The translations under genes were made by a program, and so were the position numbers. From contig CALRNH020000010.1 of assembly GCA_943369485.1 (NCBI GenBank), forward strand, positions 62,001 to 126,000: 64,000 nucleotides of DNA. Direction: 5' to 3'. Shown here one piece after another: positions 7,206-15,923 of this stretch (the stretch's first letter is position 1; each line of letters begins with the position of its first letter). The DNA comes from ATX-6F1 sp943369485 (lineage in GTDB: Bacteria; Cyanobacteriota; Cyanobacteriia; PCC-6307; Cyanobiaceae). The notes beneath the pieces were generated by a model that ran no database searches, was not told the DNA's origin, and worked only from the letters and a program-made list of their open reading frames with translations.

Positions 7206-8543
7206 CTAGAGGGCGCCGGCGGCGGTGCGATCGATCACCCCGCCAAGGTGGGCCGTGAGGTTAAGGGCGACCACCAGCGGCAGGCCCTCCGGGCCCTGGG
7301 GGTAATCAATCACGGTGACACCGCCGTTGCCCTGCTTGACCGCCCAGATGTCGGCCGGGGCCAGCCCCAGCAAGGCGCAGAGGATGGTTTTGTTGACCGC
7401 GTCGTGGGCAATCACCAGGGCCGTTTCGCTCGGATCGAGTCCAGCGACGATGCGGTTCCAGGCCAGCAGGGAGCGGTCCCAGACCTGCTGGAGGTTCTCA
7501 CCTTCTGGCATCTGCACGGTGTGGGGGGCCCGCTTCCAGTCGGCCAGCAACGCTGGCCAGCCTTCGGCGATTTCTTGTTCCAGACGCCCTTCCCAGAGGC
7601 CGTGGCCGATCTCCACCAGCGCTGGAACGCTGGTAAGGGGCACGCCGGGATGGGCCTTCAGGATCGCCTCGGCGGTCTGGCGCGGCCGAGCCATCGAACT
7701 GGTGTAGGCGCGCTGGAAGGACACCGGCTCCAGGAAACGGCCGGCGGCCTCGGCCTGGGCCCAGCCGTTGGCGTTGAGGGGGATGTCGATCTGTCCTTGG
7801 AAGCGCCCCTGGCGGTTCCAGTCCGTTTCCCCATGGCGCACCAGCAACAGACGCGGGCCAGGGCCCTTGGGGGGCAGGCCCGCCCCCAGGTGGCCGGTCG
7901 CGTTCAGCGACTCGATCTGCACCTGCAGACCTCCCTCGGCGGAGCGCTCCAGATTCAGCACCGAAATGGAGGCGTTGTCGACCCGTAGCCGACGCAGCTC
8001 ATTGGCGGAGCGCCCAAGCAGGTGCAGCAGCAGGCAGCGCAGGATGGCGTTGTGGGCCACCACCAGCACGGTGCCTGTGGCCGAGCGATCGACGGCATGG
8101 CGCGCCAGCAGGCCCTCAATGAAGCGTCCGGCCTGCTCCAGCAGCTCCGGAATCGGCCGATAGCGGCGGCCATCGGCGGATTCGAGCTCCAGTTCAGCGG
8201 GGGAGTGGAGCCACTGGTGGGCTTGCACGGGAAAGCGCTCGTGCACCTCTTGGCTTAGCAGACCGCTCCAGGGGGCCAGATCCACCTCCAGCAGGTCGTC
8301 GTCGAAGACCGGCTCCAGGCCACTGCCCTGCTCAGCCAGCAGTTGGCGGGCCGTGTCGGCGGCCCGGCGCAACGGTGAGCTGTAGATCGCCGTCAGGGTC
8401 AACTCCTTCAGTGCTGCGCCGGTGGCCTGGGCCTGGCGCACCCCCAACTCGGTGAGATCGGAAAGGTCGTCCCGGCCCTGAATGCGGTGCTCCAGGTTGA
8501 AGCTGCTCAGCCCGTGGCGAACCAGCACAATCCTCAGGGGCAC
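7206..8543 (-). CDS. gpmB: Tandem histidine phosphatase (phosphoglycerate mutase-like, two domains)
   Basis: Two complete histidine-phosphatase domains in one 445-residue chain. Domain 1 begins RIVLVRHGLSSFN (residues ~4-16) with its second catalytic His in LVVAHNAILR. Domain 2 begins LLLVRHGETDWNRQGRFQG (~231-249) with LVIAHDAVNK as the distal motif. Both keep the RHG phosphoacceptor and later His, so both may be active. Annotated homologues are called phosphoglycerate mutase, but such two-domain cyanobacterial proteins may act on sugar phosphates or Rubisco inhibitors; that is inference. It lies 24 bp downstream of no other gene on its strand and diverges from the CPBP protease gene. Confidence 0.85.
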   Translation of the reverse strand: MPLRIVLVRHGLSSFNLEHRIQGRDDLSDLTELGVRQAQATGAALKELTLTAIYSSPLRRAADTARQLLAEQGSGLEPVFDDDLLEVDLAPWSGLLSQEVHERFPVQAHQWLHSPAELELESADGRRYRPIPELLEQAGRFIEGLLARHAVDRSATGTVLVVAHNAILRCLLLHLLGRSANELRRLRVDNASISVLNLERSAEGGLQVQIESLNATGHLGAGLPPKGPGPRLLLVRHGETDWNRQGRFQGQIDIPLNANGWAQAEAAGRFLEPVSFQRAYTSSMARPRQTAEAILKAHPGVPLTSVPALVEIGHGLWEGRLEQEIAEGWPALLADWKRAPHTVQMPEGENLQQVWDRSLLAWNRIVAGLDPSETALVIAHDAVNKTILCALLGLAPADIWAVKQGNGGVTVIDYPQGPEGLPLVVALNLTAHLGGVIDRTAAGAL

Positions 8544-8649
8544 AGGGATTCAACCGTCGAGGTGGTCATCGTATGGGAACGGCCCGGACCAGGCCGCCGC
8601 CAACGGATCCCCCCTCCAGGGAGAATCGACCGATTGCAGGGCCTAACGG

Positions 8650-10065
8650 GTGACAACGAGCAGCAGCAGGCCCCGTGCGCAACCCTGGAAGATTGGCCTC
8701 GCCCTGCTCAGCCTGCTGCTCAGCCTGCTGCTCTGGGTCAATGGGCTGCTCGACAGCCTGCAGCGGCCGTCCGTGGGCAACGCCCTCAGCCAACGTCAAC
8801 TGGAACTGGCGATCCTGGCGGCCCCCCAGTTGCCGGGAAGCCTGAAGACAGCCTTCGTGGGCGCGGATCCGGAGCGGCAACTTCTAGATGAACTCAATCG
8901 GCAGGCCACCAGCACAAGCGAAGCTGGAGAGCCCGAAACTGGCGCCAAGCTGCTGGAGCGGGGACTGCTGGAGGCCAGCCTCGGGAGAAAAGAAGCGGCC
9001 CAGACTCTTTTTCTCAAGCTCCACCAGGACGGCCCACCACCCGGCCAGTCCCTCCTGGTGGAGAAGCTTCTGGCCACCGGGCGGCTGCCGTTTGAACAGG
9101 TCCAGACCATCACCTCCCCCCTGGCCGGCCAGAATCTTCTGCGCCAATTGGCCTGCCAGCAGCTTCTGAAAGCCGGACCTGGGGATCCTCCGGGCGGTTG
9201 CCGAGATGCCGCCGCGGAGCGCAGGGCGGCCCTGCAGTTGCTGGCGGTGAACGTGCTGCCAGCCATGGCCCTGTTGGCCGGACTGATGTTGCTGGTGCGC
9301 GAGCTGTGGCTGCGCTGGCGGGGTAAAGCGGCGGCCGCGGCGGCCCTGGTCGCCCCCCCACTCAACCTGGTGGATGTCACCTTGCTGGTGGCCGGTGGCT
9401 TCGTGGTGCTGGGGGATCTGGTCACCCCCCTGGTGATCCGCCAGCCCACGGAAGCCCTGCTCAAGGCCCTGCAGGTCGGATCTCCGCTTTCCTCAGGGAT
9501 CTCGGTGGTGATCTTCTACCTGGGGCTGATGGCTTGCCCACTGCTGATCCTGGCCTTGATGCTGCGGCAGCAGGCACCCCCCGAAGGCGGTTGGCTGCAG
9601 TTTCGCTGGCACCCCCTCGGGCTGAACTTCGTGCGGGCCCTCAAGGGCTTCTTGATCGTGCTGCCGCTCGTGAGTCTGGTGGGCTGGCTGCAGAGCCAGC
9701 TTCTGGGTGACCCCGGTGGCAGCAACCCCCTGCTGGAACTTGTGCTGGAAAGCGACAGCCTGCCGACCCTGCTCTGCTTCGGACTCACGGCCGTCGTGCT
9801 GGCTCCGTTGTTTGAGGAAACGATCTTCCGGGGCGTCCTTTTGCCGGTGCTCGGCCGGGAACTCGGCGTGGTCTGGGGGGTCGTCGTCAGCAGCCTCGTG
9901 TTCGGCCTCGCCCACCTCAGCCTGGGGGAGCTGCCTCCCCTGTTCGTCCTTGGGCTGGGGCTGGGTTGGCTGCGCTGGAGCAGCGGTCGCCTGGGGGCCT
10001 CTGTGCTGATGCACGCCCTCTGGAACGGCATCACCTTCGCCAACCTGGTGCTGCTGGGCAGTTGA
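8650..10065 (+). CDS. CPBP-family intramembrane glutamic protease (CAAX-like/Abi)
   Basis: A 471-residue membrane protein with a GTG start. An N-terminal membrane helix (~15-33) is followed by a soluble helical, possibly TPR-like segment (~45-195), then about seven membrane helices. Family motifs are APLFEETIFRGVLLPV (motif 1, EExxxR), VFGLAHLSLGELPPL (motif 2) and LMHALWNGITFANL (motif 3, HxxxN). These identify a CPBP/Rce1-like protease. In cyanobacteria such proteins are common and their substrates are mostly unknown. The following gene starts within about 45 bp and may be co-transcribed with the cell-wall gene downstream. Confidence 0.86.
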   Translation: MTTSSSRPRAQPWKIGLALLSLLLSLLLWVNGLLDSLQRPSVGNALSQRQLELAILAAPQLPGSLKTAFVGADPERQLLDELNRQATSTSEAGEPETGAKLLERGLLEASLGRKEAAQTLFLKLHQDGPPPGQSLLVEKLLATGRLPFEQVQTITSPLAGQNLLRQLACQQLLKAGPGDPPGGCRDAAAERRAALQLLAVNVLPAMALLAGLMLLVRELWLRWRGKAAAAAALVAPPLNLVDVTLLVAGGFVVLGDLVTPLVIRQPTEALLKALQVGSPLSSGISVVIFYLGLMACPLLILALMLRQQAPPEGGWLQFRWHPLGLNFVRALKGFLIVLPLVSLVGWLQSQLLGDPGGSNPLLELVLESDSLPTLLCFGLTAVVLAPLFEETIFRGVLLPVLGRELGVVWGVVVSSLVFGLAHLSLGELPPLFVLGLGLGWLRWSSGRLGASVLMHALWNGITFANLVLLGS

Positions 10066-10108
10066 ACAGCCGGCAACCACCAGCCCTGCGGCGCGCGGTT
10101 CCGAATCT

Positions 10109-10612
10109 GTGCCTTGCTGCACCATCGGTGGCGTGGTTCACTGGCGCAGTCACTGTTCAGGCTCCTTGGTCGCCGCTCCCTCCCAAAGGCTTCCCCGCCA
10201 GACACCCAGCCACCGGGGCCGGTCCCTGGAACTGATCCAGGGCTCCCTCTCGGCCAACAAGGTGGCCCGGCAGGCCCCCTGGCTGGCGGGGCTGCATCGG
10301 GTGACGGACGGGGCCCTGGCGGGACTGGGCCTGAGCATGGTTGGTCTGGCCGGTCTCTCGCTTCATTGGCAGACACAATGGACCGAGTCGTACCAACGGC
10401 TCGAGGCGGCCCAGGTGCTCGAGCACCGTCTCCAGGAATCAGCGGCGGTGCTTGAACAGCACCACCTTGGGGCCGCCCACAGACCAGGCCTTCTGGTGCC
10501 CACCAGCAGTGAAAAACTCATCTACCTCAACACCCCCCAACAGAGGCCGGCGAGCCCGATGTCCTCTCTGCTGGCAGGCATCAGCACGCGCCAGGTGCTG
10601 CCCGGTTACTGA
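10109..10612 (+). CDS. Small membrane protein preceding the penicillin-binding protein
   Basis: A cyanobacterial conserved protein immediately upstream (3 bp) of the FtsI-type gene. It has one membrane helix (TDGALAGLGLSMVGLAGLSL), then a coiled-coil-like segment (ESYQRLEAAQVLEHRLQESA) and a Pro-rich tail. This bitopic layout and position are like FtsL, which partners FtsI in division, so an FtsL-like role is inferred; sequence identity to FtsL is not evident. The start is uncertain: GTG 10109 adds a Cys/Ser-rich leader without hydrophobic character, and an internal GTG near 10261 (VARQAPWLAGLHR) would give a more typical ~117-residue protein. Confidence 0.65.
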   Translation: MPCCTIGGVVHWRSHCSGSLVAAPSQRLPRQTPSHRGRSLELIQGSLSANKVARQAPWLAGLHRVTDGALAGLGLSMVGLAGLSLHWQTQWTESYQRLEAAQVLEHRLQESAAVLEQHHLGAAHRPGLLVPTSSEKLIYLNTPQQRPASPMSSLLAGISTRQVLPGY

Positions 10613-10615
10613 ACC

Positions 10616-12409
10616 TTGACCAACGTCCAGCGGCGCGTCGTCGATCTCCACAGCGTTCCGGCCGGCCGATTGCTGGCGGTTTATCTGGTTCTGGCTGCAG
10701 GCCTGGCGGGCCTGGCGGTGCGTCTGGCCTGGGTGCAGATCATTCAAGGCCCCAAGCTTGAGGCCCGCGCCCGGGCGATCCAGACCCAAAAAGTCTCACC
10801 GATCGGCAAGCGCCGCACGATCGTCGATCGCGAAGGCCGCCTGGTGGCCCTCGATGAGGAGCGCTTCATCCTCTGGGCCCATCCGCGCTACTTCAATTTC
10901 CCCGGCGATGACCCCAACGCAGTTCGCCGCCCTGAGGAGGTGTCCGCCAGGCTGGCCGCGGTGCTGGCCGTGCCAAAAGACAAGCTTCTGGGAACCATCG
11001 GCACACGCCGTTCCGGGGTGAAGCTGGCCACGGACCTGGACCCGGAAACGGCCCACCGGGTCAGAAGTCTCGGCATCAGCGGCCTCGACCTGGAAGCGTT
11101 TCCGCAGCGGATTTACCCCCAGGGGAGCCTGTTCGCGAACGTGGTGGGCTTTCTGAACCAGGAGCGGGTTCCCCAGGCGGGTCTGGAGCAGAGCCGTGAC
11201 AGCGACCTCAAACGCCACGAAGCCTCCCGTTCCATGCGCCGGGGCGCCGATGGCACCCCCCTTCCTGATGGCCTGCAGGCAGGGGTGCTCTATGGCGACG
11301 ACCTCCGACTCCAGCTCACGATGGATGCACGCCTTCAGCAGGTGGCCCAGGCCGCGCTGGCCAAGCAGGTCAAGCAGTGGAACGCCAAGAAAGGGGTCGC
11401 CCTGGTGATGGACGTGCGCAACGGTGAGATGCTCGCCCTCGCCTCGGTCCCGAGTTACGACCCCAACCGCTTCTGGGCGTACTCCCCATCGCTGTTCAGG
11501 GAGTGGTCGGTGCAGGACCTCTACGAACCCGGATCCACCTTCAAGCCGATCAATCTGGCCCTCGCCCTGCAAGAGGGAGCGATCGATCCTGGCGGCACCG
11601 TCACCGACAACGGCTCGCTCACCATCGGCGGCTGGCCGATCTTCAACCACGACAAACGGGCCAACGGGGTGATGGATTTCCCCACCGTGCTGCAGGTGTC
11701 AAGCAACGTCGGGATGGTGCAGGCCATGCGCCACGTCAAACCACGTCATTTCTGGACCTGGCTGCACAAGTTCGGCATCGACACCGTGCCCGACACCGAC
11801 CTGCCCGGGGCGGTGGCGGGTCAACTCAAAAGTGAAAGTGATTTCGTCAGCCAGCCGATCGAGCCCGCCACGGCAGCCTTCGGCCAGGGCTTCTCACTCA
11901 CACCGCTCAAGTTGTTGCAACTCCACGCCATGCTCGCCAACGGCGGTCGCCTGGTGAGCCCCCACATCACCCGAGGACTGCGCTCCGGCGAGGGCCTGGC
12001 GGGCCCGCCCCCCGACAGCGGCCAGCAGCTGATCCAACCCCAGGTGGCGCGCACGGTGCTCCATTGGATGGAAACGGTGGTCCAGAAGGGCAGCGGCAAG
12101 GGCATGCGCATCCCGGGCTACCGCATCGGCGGCAAGACCGGGACGGCCCAGAAAGCCCTCAATGGCGTCTACATCCCCGGGGCGCGCATCTGCAGCTTCG
12201 TGGCCCACCTGCCGATCGAAGATCCTCGTTTCGTGGTGCTGGTGGTGGTGGACGAGCCCCAGGGGGGCAACGCCTACGGCTCCACCGTCGCCGTGCCCGT
12301 AGCCAAGCAGATCGTCGAAGCCCTGTTGGTGCTTGAGAAGATTCCGCCCAGCCCGGCGCTGAACGGCGACAAGGCCGCGTCCCCCGCCAAGGCCAAAACC
12401 ACCGGCTGA
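10616..12409 (+). CDS. ftsI: Penicillin-binding protein, septal transpeptidase (FtsI/PBP2 class)
   Basis: Class B penicillin-binding protein that cross-links septal peptidoglycan. TTG start, N-terminal membrane anchor (~16-40), a PBP dimer domain, then the transpeptidase domain. All three active-site motifs are present: SXXK in EPGSTFKPI (S307, K310), SXN in VSSNVGM (S362-N364) and KTG in GGKTGTAQ (K507). Length 597 fits the family. It begins 3 bp after the small membrane protein. A C-terminal Lys/Ala-rich tail (KAASPAKAKTTG) follows the domain. Role in septation rather than elongation is inferred from the FtsL-like neighbour and family resemblance. Confidence 0.93.
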   Translation: MTNVQRRVVDLHSVPAGRLLAVYLVLAAGLAGLAVRLAWVQIIQGPKLEARARAIQTQKVSPIGKRRTIVDREGRLVALDEERFILWAHPRYFNFPGDDPNAVRRPEEVSARLAAVLAVPKDKLLGTIGTRRSGVKLATDLDPETAHRVRSLGISGLDLEAFPQRIYPQGSLFANVVGFLNQERVPQAGLEQSRDSDLKRHEASRSMRRGADGTPLPDGLQAGVLYGDDLRLQLTMDARLQQVAQAALAKQVKQWNAKKGVALVMDVRNGEMLALASVPSYDPNRFWAYSPSLFREWSVQDLYEPGSTFKPINLALALQEGAIDPGGTVTDNGSLTIGGWPIFNHDKRANGVMDFPTVLQVSSNVGMVQAMRHVKPRHFWTWLHKFGIDTVPDTDLPGAVAGQLKSESDFVSQPIEPATAAFGQGFSLTPLKLLQLHAMLANGGRLVSPHITRGLRSGEGLAGPPPDSGQQLIQPQVARTVLHWMETVVQKGSGKGMRIPGYRIGGKTGTAQKALNGVYIPGARICSFVAHLPIEDPRFVVLVVVDEPQGGNAYGSTVAVPVAKQIVEALLVLEKIPPSPALNGDKAASPAKAKTTG

Positions 12410-12565
12410 GGCGGCGCGCTGCTTTCACACTGAAGCGGTGTCACTCGCCATGGTGATCCCTGGCCAGGTGCGGGAACCCTCAAACAGCCTTCTTGTGCTG
12501 GCGCTCAGGAGTTGGTGGTCCCGGCGCTCTAGCTACGGTGGTTCGAACTGAGCCAGCCCACTTCC

Positions 12566-13741
12566 ATGGCCAACCTGCTGGACCAGCTCGCCGCCATCAC
12601 AGTGGTGGTCGCCGATACAGGCGAGCTTGATGCGATCAAGCAGTTCACGCCGCGGGATGCCACCACCAACCCCTCGTTGATCCTGGCGGCGGCCCAGATC
12701 CCCGCCTACCAGCCCCTGATCGATGACGCCCTGCGCTCAGCCCGGGCAGTGATCGGGCCCGAGGCCCCCGCTGAAGTCGTGGTGCTCGAAGCCCTCGATG
12801 AGATCTGTGTGATCTTCGGCCGCGAGATTCTCAAGATCGTTCCAGGCCGGGTGTCCACCGAGGTGGACGCCCGGCTCAGCTACGACACCGAGGGCAGCAT
12901 CGCCAAGGCCCGCAAGCTGATCGGCCTCTACCAAGAGGCGGGCATCGGCTGCGAACGGGTGCTGATCAAGGTGGCCTCCACCTGGGAGGGCATTCAGGCC
13001 GCCCAGCAGCTGGAAAAGGAAGGGATCCACTGCAACCTCACCCTGCTGTTCAACTTCGCCCAGGCGGTGGCCTGCGCTGAAGCCGGCGTCACCTTGATCT
13101 CCCCCTTCGTGGGTCGCATCCTCGACTGGTACAAAGCCTCCACCGGCCGGGAGCACTACCCCGGCAGCGAAGACCCCGGTGTGGTGTCCGTGACCCGGAT
13201 CTTCAACTACTTCAAGACCCATGGCTACCGCACGGAGGTGATGGGGGCCAGCTTCCGCAACATTGAGGAAATCCTCGAACTGGCTGGCTGCGACCTGCTC
13301 ACCATTTCTCCGAAGCTGCTCGATCAGCTGCGATCCAGCGATGGGGTGCTCGAGCGCAAGCTCGATGCCCTCAATCCCGCCGCCAGCGAAGCGCGCGTGC
13401 ATCTGGACCGGGCCGCCTTCGACGCAGCCATGGCCGCCGATGCCATGGCCCACGAGAAACTCGACGAGGGAATCCGGGGATTCTGCAAGGCGATCGAAAC
13501 CCTCGAAGCCCAGCTGGCCCACCGCTTGGCAGAACTGGAGGGGGCCTCCGCCTTCACCCATGCGGCCCAGGAGATCTTCCTGCTCAACGACCTCGATGGC
13601 GACGGCTGCATCACCCGCGAGGAGTGGCTGGGCAGCGATGCGGTGTTCGATGCCCTCGACACCGACCACGATGGTCGGCTGGTTCCGGACGATGTACGCG
13701 GCGGGCTCGGGGCCGCCCTGGCCTTAGCCCAAAGTGCCTGA
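12566..13741 (+). CDS. tal: Transaldolase with C-terminal EF-hand pair
   Basis: Transfers a dihydroxyacetone unit between sedoheptulose 7-phosphate and glyceraldehyde 3-phosphate in the pentose phosphate pathway. The N-terminal ~320 residues form a classical TalB-type barrel: FTPRDATTNPSLIL, Schiff-base Lys135 in RVLIKVASTWEG, and NLTLLFNFAQAVACAEAGV. The last ~50 residues add two EF-hand loops, DLDGDGCITREE (342-353) and DTDHDGRLVPDD (365-376), with Asp at positions 1, 3, 5 and an acidic residue at 12. Calcium binding is thus plausible. The gap of 156 bp before the gene contains a plausible promoter (CTAGCTACGGTGG near 12529). Confidence 0.95.
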   Translation: MANLLDQLAAITVVVADTGELDAIKQFTPRDATTNPSLILAAAQIPAYQPLIDDALRSARAVIGPEAPAEVVVLEALDEICVIFGREILKIVPGRVSTEVDARLSYDTEGSIAKARKLIGLYQEAGIGCERVLIKVASTWEGIQAAQQLEKEGIHCNLTLLFNFAQAVACAEAGVTLISPFVGRILDWYKASTGREHYPGSEDPGVVSVTRIFNYFKTHGYRTEVMGASFRNIEEILELAGCDLLTISPKLLDQLRSSDGVLERKLDALNPAASEARVHLDRAAFDAAMAADAMAHEKLDEGIRGFCKAIETLEAQLAHRLAELEGASAFTHAAQEIFLLNDLDGDGCITREEWLGSDAVFDALDTDHDGRLVPDDVRGGLGAALALAQSA

Positions 13742-13828
13742 GCGTTGAGACGGCCCTGACCATTCCTGGGTTCATCTGGGCTTAACCACTGTGCGCAAGA
13801 GTGGATTGAATCTTCCGACCCTTCTGCC

Positions 13829-14206
13829 GTGAATGCTCTCGACACCATGCGCTCCCTCGCCAGCCAGGGTGAGGTGCGTGACATCGAGGCCGGTGAGCTG
13901 ATCTTTCGCGCCGGCGAGCAGGGTGACTGCATGTTCGGCCTGCTGGAGGGCACCGTTGAGTTGACCTGGAACGGCGATGCAGGCCATGAGCAGATCAAGG
14001 CAGGCGATGTGTTCGGTGCCGGCGCCCTGGTGATGCATGACCACCGCCGCTACGGCAATGCCCGGGCCATCAGCCGCTCCCGCATCCTGGTGATGAACCG
14101 GGAGAAGTTCCTGTTCGCTGTTCAGGAGGCCCCCATGTTCGCCATCGAGCTGCTCGCCTCGATCGATGAGCGTCTGCGCCAGCTCAAGGACGCCGTCCGG
14201 GTCTGA
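13829..14206 (+). CDS. Single-domain cyclic-nucleotide-binding (Crp-fold) protein without DNA-binding domain
   Basis: A 125-residue protein that is essentially one cNMP-binding beta-roll: IEAGELIFRAGEQGDCMFGL (residues ~19-38) opens the fold and AGDVFGAGALVMHDHRRYGNARA (~55-77) is the phosphate-binding-cassette region. The usual Glu and Arg contacts for cAMP are not clearly present, so the ligand is doubtful. No helix-turn-helix follows, the chain ending with helix IDERLRQLKDAVRV. It cannot bind DNA alone and may act as a sensor or subunit. GTG start. It converges on the FAD reductase gene. Confidence 0.8.
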   Translation: MNALDTMRSLASQGEVRDIEAGELIFRAGEQGDCMFGLLEGTVELTWNGDAGHEQIKAGDVFGAGALVMHDHRRYGNARAISRSRILVMNREKFLFAVQEAPMFAIELLASIDERLRQLKDAVRV

Positions 14207-14249
14207 GCCTTCGGCTGCCAAAGCGACACGCTCCCAACCAGACCGGCTC

Positions 14250-15377
14250 TCAGGCGCCCTGGAACAGCAGGCGACGGATCACCCTCTGGGCGATGTCGCC
14301 GTAGCCCATCTCTCCCGAGAGAATCTGGGCAATGCGCTGGGGGGCAGTGGGGCGCTTGATCCCCAGCTGATAGCCCACACTCGGAAAGCGGTAGAACACC
14401 TGGGCGATGCGGCGTCCCCAGGCCATCGAATCGCCCCATTCCGTGCGCATCGTGGTGCTGTAGCTCGCCAGGTCCTTCAGTTCGCCCCCGAGCCAGCGAT
14501 CAAGGGCCTCGGCTGCGCGGGTGCCACTCAACAGCGCCGGGCGCAGGCCTTCCGCCAGGAACGGGTCCGCCAGGGACGCCGCATCGCCCACCGCCACCAC
14601 CCCCGGACCATGGAGAGGGTGATGACCGTCCCAGATGCGCAGTGGAGCAGAGCGGAGCGCGCCTGCATCGACGCTCAAACCCAGAGCCGGCAACAGCCGC
14701 CCGAGCACGGCTTCAACCTGCAGGGGTTCGCGGCCGATGAAGGAGCCCACACCGATGCTGGTGCCCCCCTGGCGCGGGAAGGCCCAGCAGAAGCCATGGC
14801 GCACCAGGCCGAATTCGAACCGGGCCATGTCCGGCTCCAGCTGCTCCCCCTCCACATCCACCGCCGCGGCCTGGGCAAAACGGGGTCGTGCGGGTCCGAG
14901 CCCCAGGGAGGCAGCGAAGCGAGAGGATGAGCCATCGGCCACCACGAGTGCACGGGCCTTGAGCTGGCGCCCGAGCGATGTGCGCACACTCCAGCCCTCG
15001 CCGTTCCGCTCCACGGCCTCCACGGCACAGCCTTGCTCCAATTCGGCTCCTGCCGCCACCGCTTGGCTGCTCAAAAAGGCATCGAGCACCGAGCGGCGCA
15101 CAATCCAGAACGGGGAGCGGCCCGGCAGCTCAGCCGTGACGGGGTCTTCCAGGCACCAGGTGAAGCGCACCTTCTCGATCACCCGATCCACCGCCGGGGC
15201 GAGATCGAAGGGGAACCAGCGCTGCACCGAGGCGGCCATGCCTCCCCCGCAGGGCTTGCTCCGCGGCAGATGCTCCCGCTCCAGCAGCAGCACTGAACGG
15301 CCGCGCTGGGCCAGGTGGAACGCGGTGGCGGCACCGGCGGCGCCGGCGCCGATCACGATCACATCGGCGTGGCTCAA
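14250..15377 (-). CDS. FAD-dependent oxidoreductase, geranylgeranyl reductase-like
   Basis: A 375-residue flavoprotein of the GGR/ChlP-like branch of the p-hydroxybenzoate hydroxylase fold. VIVIGAGAAGAATAFHLAQ (residues ~5-23) binds the FAD ADP moiety, ALVVADGSSSRFA is the middle DG motif, and VAVGDAASLADPFLAEGLR is the second FAD motif. It is shorter than and distinct from the true ChlP geranylgeranyl reductase (~450 residues), so prenyl reduction or a menaquinone/tocopherol-related step is only possible. The TTG start overlaps the frr stop by 4 nt, making it the third gene of a pyrH-frr operon. Confidence 0.82.
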   Translation of the reverse strand: MSHADVIVIGAGAAGAATAFHLAQRGRSVLLLEREHLPRSKPCGGGMAASVQRWFPFDLAPAVDRVIEKVRFTWCLEDPVTAELPGRSPFWIVRRSVLDAFLSSQAVAAGAELEQGCAVEAVERNGEGWSVRTSLGRQLKARALVVADGSSSRFAASLGLGPARPRFAQAAAVDVEGEQLEPDMARFEFGLVRHGFCWAFPRQGGTSIGVGSFIGREPLQVEAVLGRLLPALGLSVDAGALRSAPLRIWDGHHPLHGPGVVAVGDAASLADPFLAEGLRPALLSGTRAAEALDRWLGGELKDLASYSTTMRTEWGDSMAWGRRIAQVFYRFPSVGYQLGIKRPTAPQRIAQILSGEMGYGDIAQRVIRRLLFQGA

Positions 15378-15913
15378 ACCTTGAGGATGTCAGCTTCCTT
15401 CTCGGCCAGATGCTTCTCGATCTGGGCGATGAAGCGATCGGTGAGCTTCTGAACCTTGTCCTGCTCGTCGCGGCTCTGGTCTTCGGAGAGCTCAGCGTCC
15501 TTTTCGCTGCGCTTGATCTTGTCGATCGCCTCCCGGCGAATGTTGCGCAGACCCACCTTGCCCTCCTCGGCGTACTTGGCGGCCAGTTTGCAGAACTCCT
15601 TGCGCCGCTCTTCGGTGAGGGGCGGAATGTTGATGCGGATCACCCGGCCATCGTTGTTGGGCGTCAGACCGAGATCACTTGTGGCAATCGCCTTCTCGAT
15701 CAAGCCCATGGAGCCGCTGTCGAAGGGCTGGATCTGAAGCGTCTGGGCGTCGGGAGTGGAGAGGGTGGCCAGCGCCTTCAGCGGTGTATCGGCCCCGTAA
15801 TACTCCACGCTGATCTTGTCGAGCAGCGAAGGGTTGGCGCGGCCAGTGCGGATCGAATTGAACGTACGCAGGGTGGATTCCAGCGACTTCTGCATGCTGG
15901 CTTCGAGATCCAT
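15374..15913 (-). CDS. frr: Ribosome recycling factor
   Basis: Splits post-termination ribosomes together with EF-G. The protein starting at ATG 15913 (MDLEASMQKSLES) has 179 residues, close to the family's 182-185. RTGRANPSLLDKISVEYYG (the conserved hinge-side segment) and PLTEERRKEFCKLAAKYAEE are textbook RRF motifs, and the three-helix bundle tail ends KHLAEKEADILKV. A longer upstream frame to 15961 adds only a Pro-rich leader and is rejected. It lies 10 bp after pyrH, as in most bacteria. Confidence 0.96.
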   Translation of the reverse strand: MDLEASMQKSLESTLRTFNSIRTGRANPSLLDKISVEYYGADTPLKALATLSTPDAQTLQIQPFDSGSMGLIEKAIATSDLGLTPNNDGRVIRINIPPLTEERRKEFCKLAAKYAEEGKVGLRNIRREAIDKIKRSEKDAELSEDQSRDEQDKVQKLTDRFIAQIEKHLAEKEADILKV

Positions 15914-15923
15914 GGCAGGGGGC

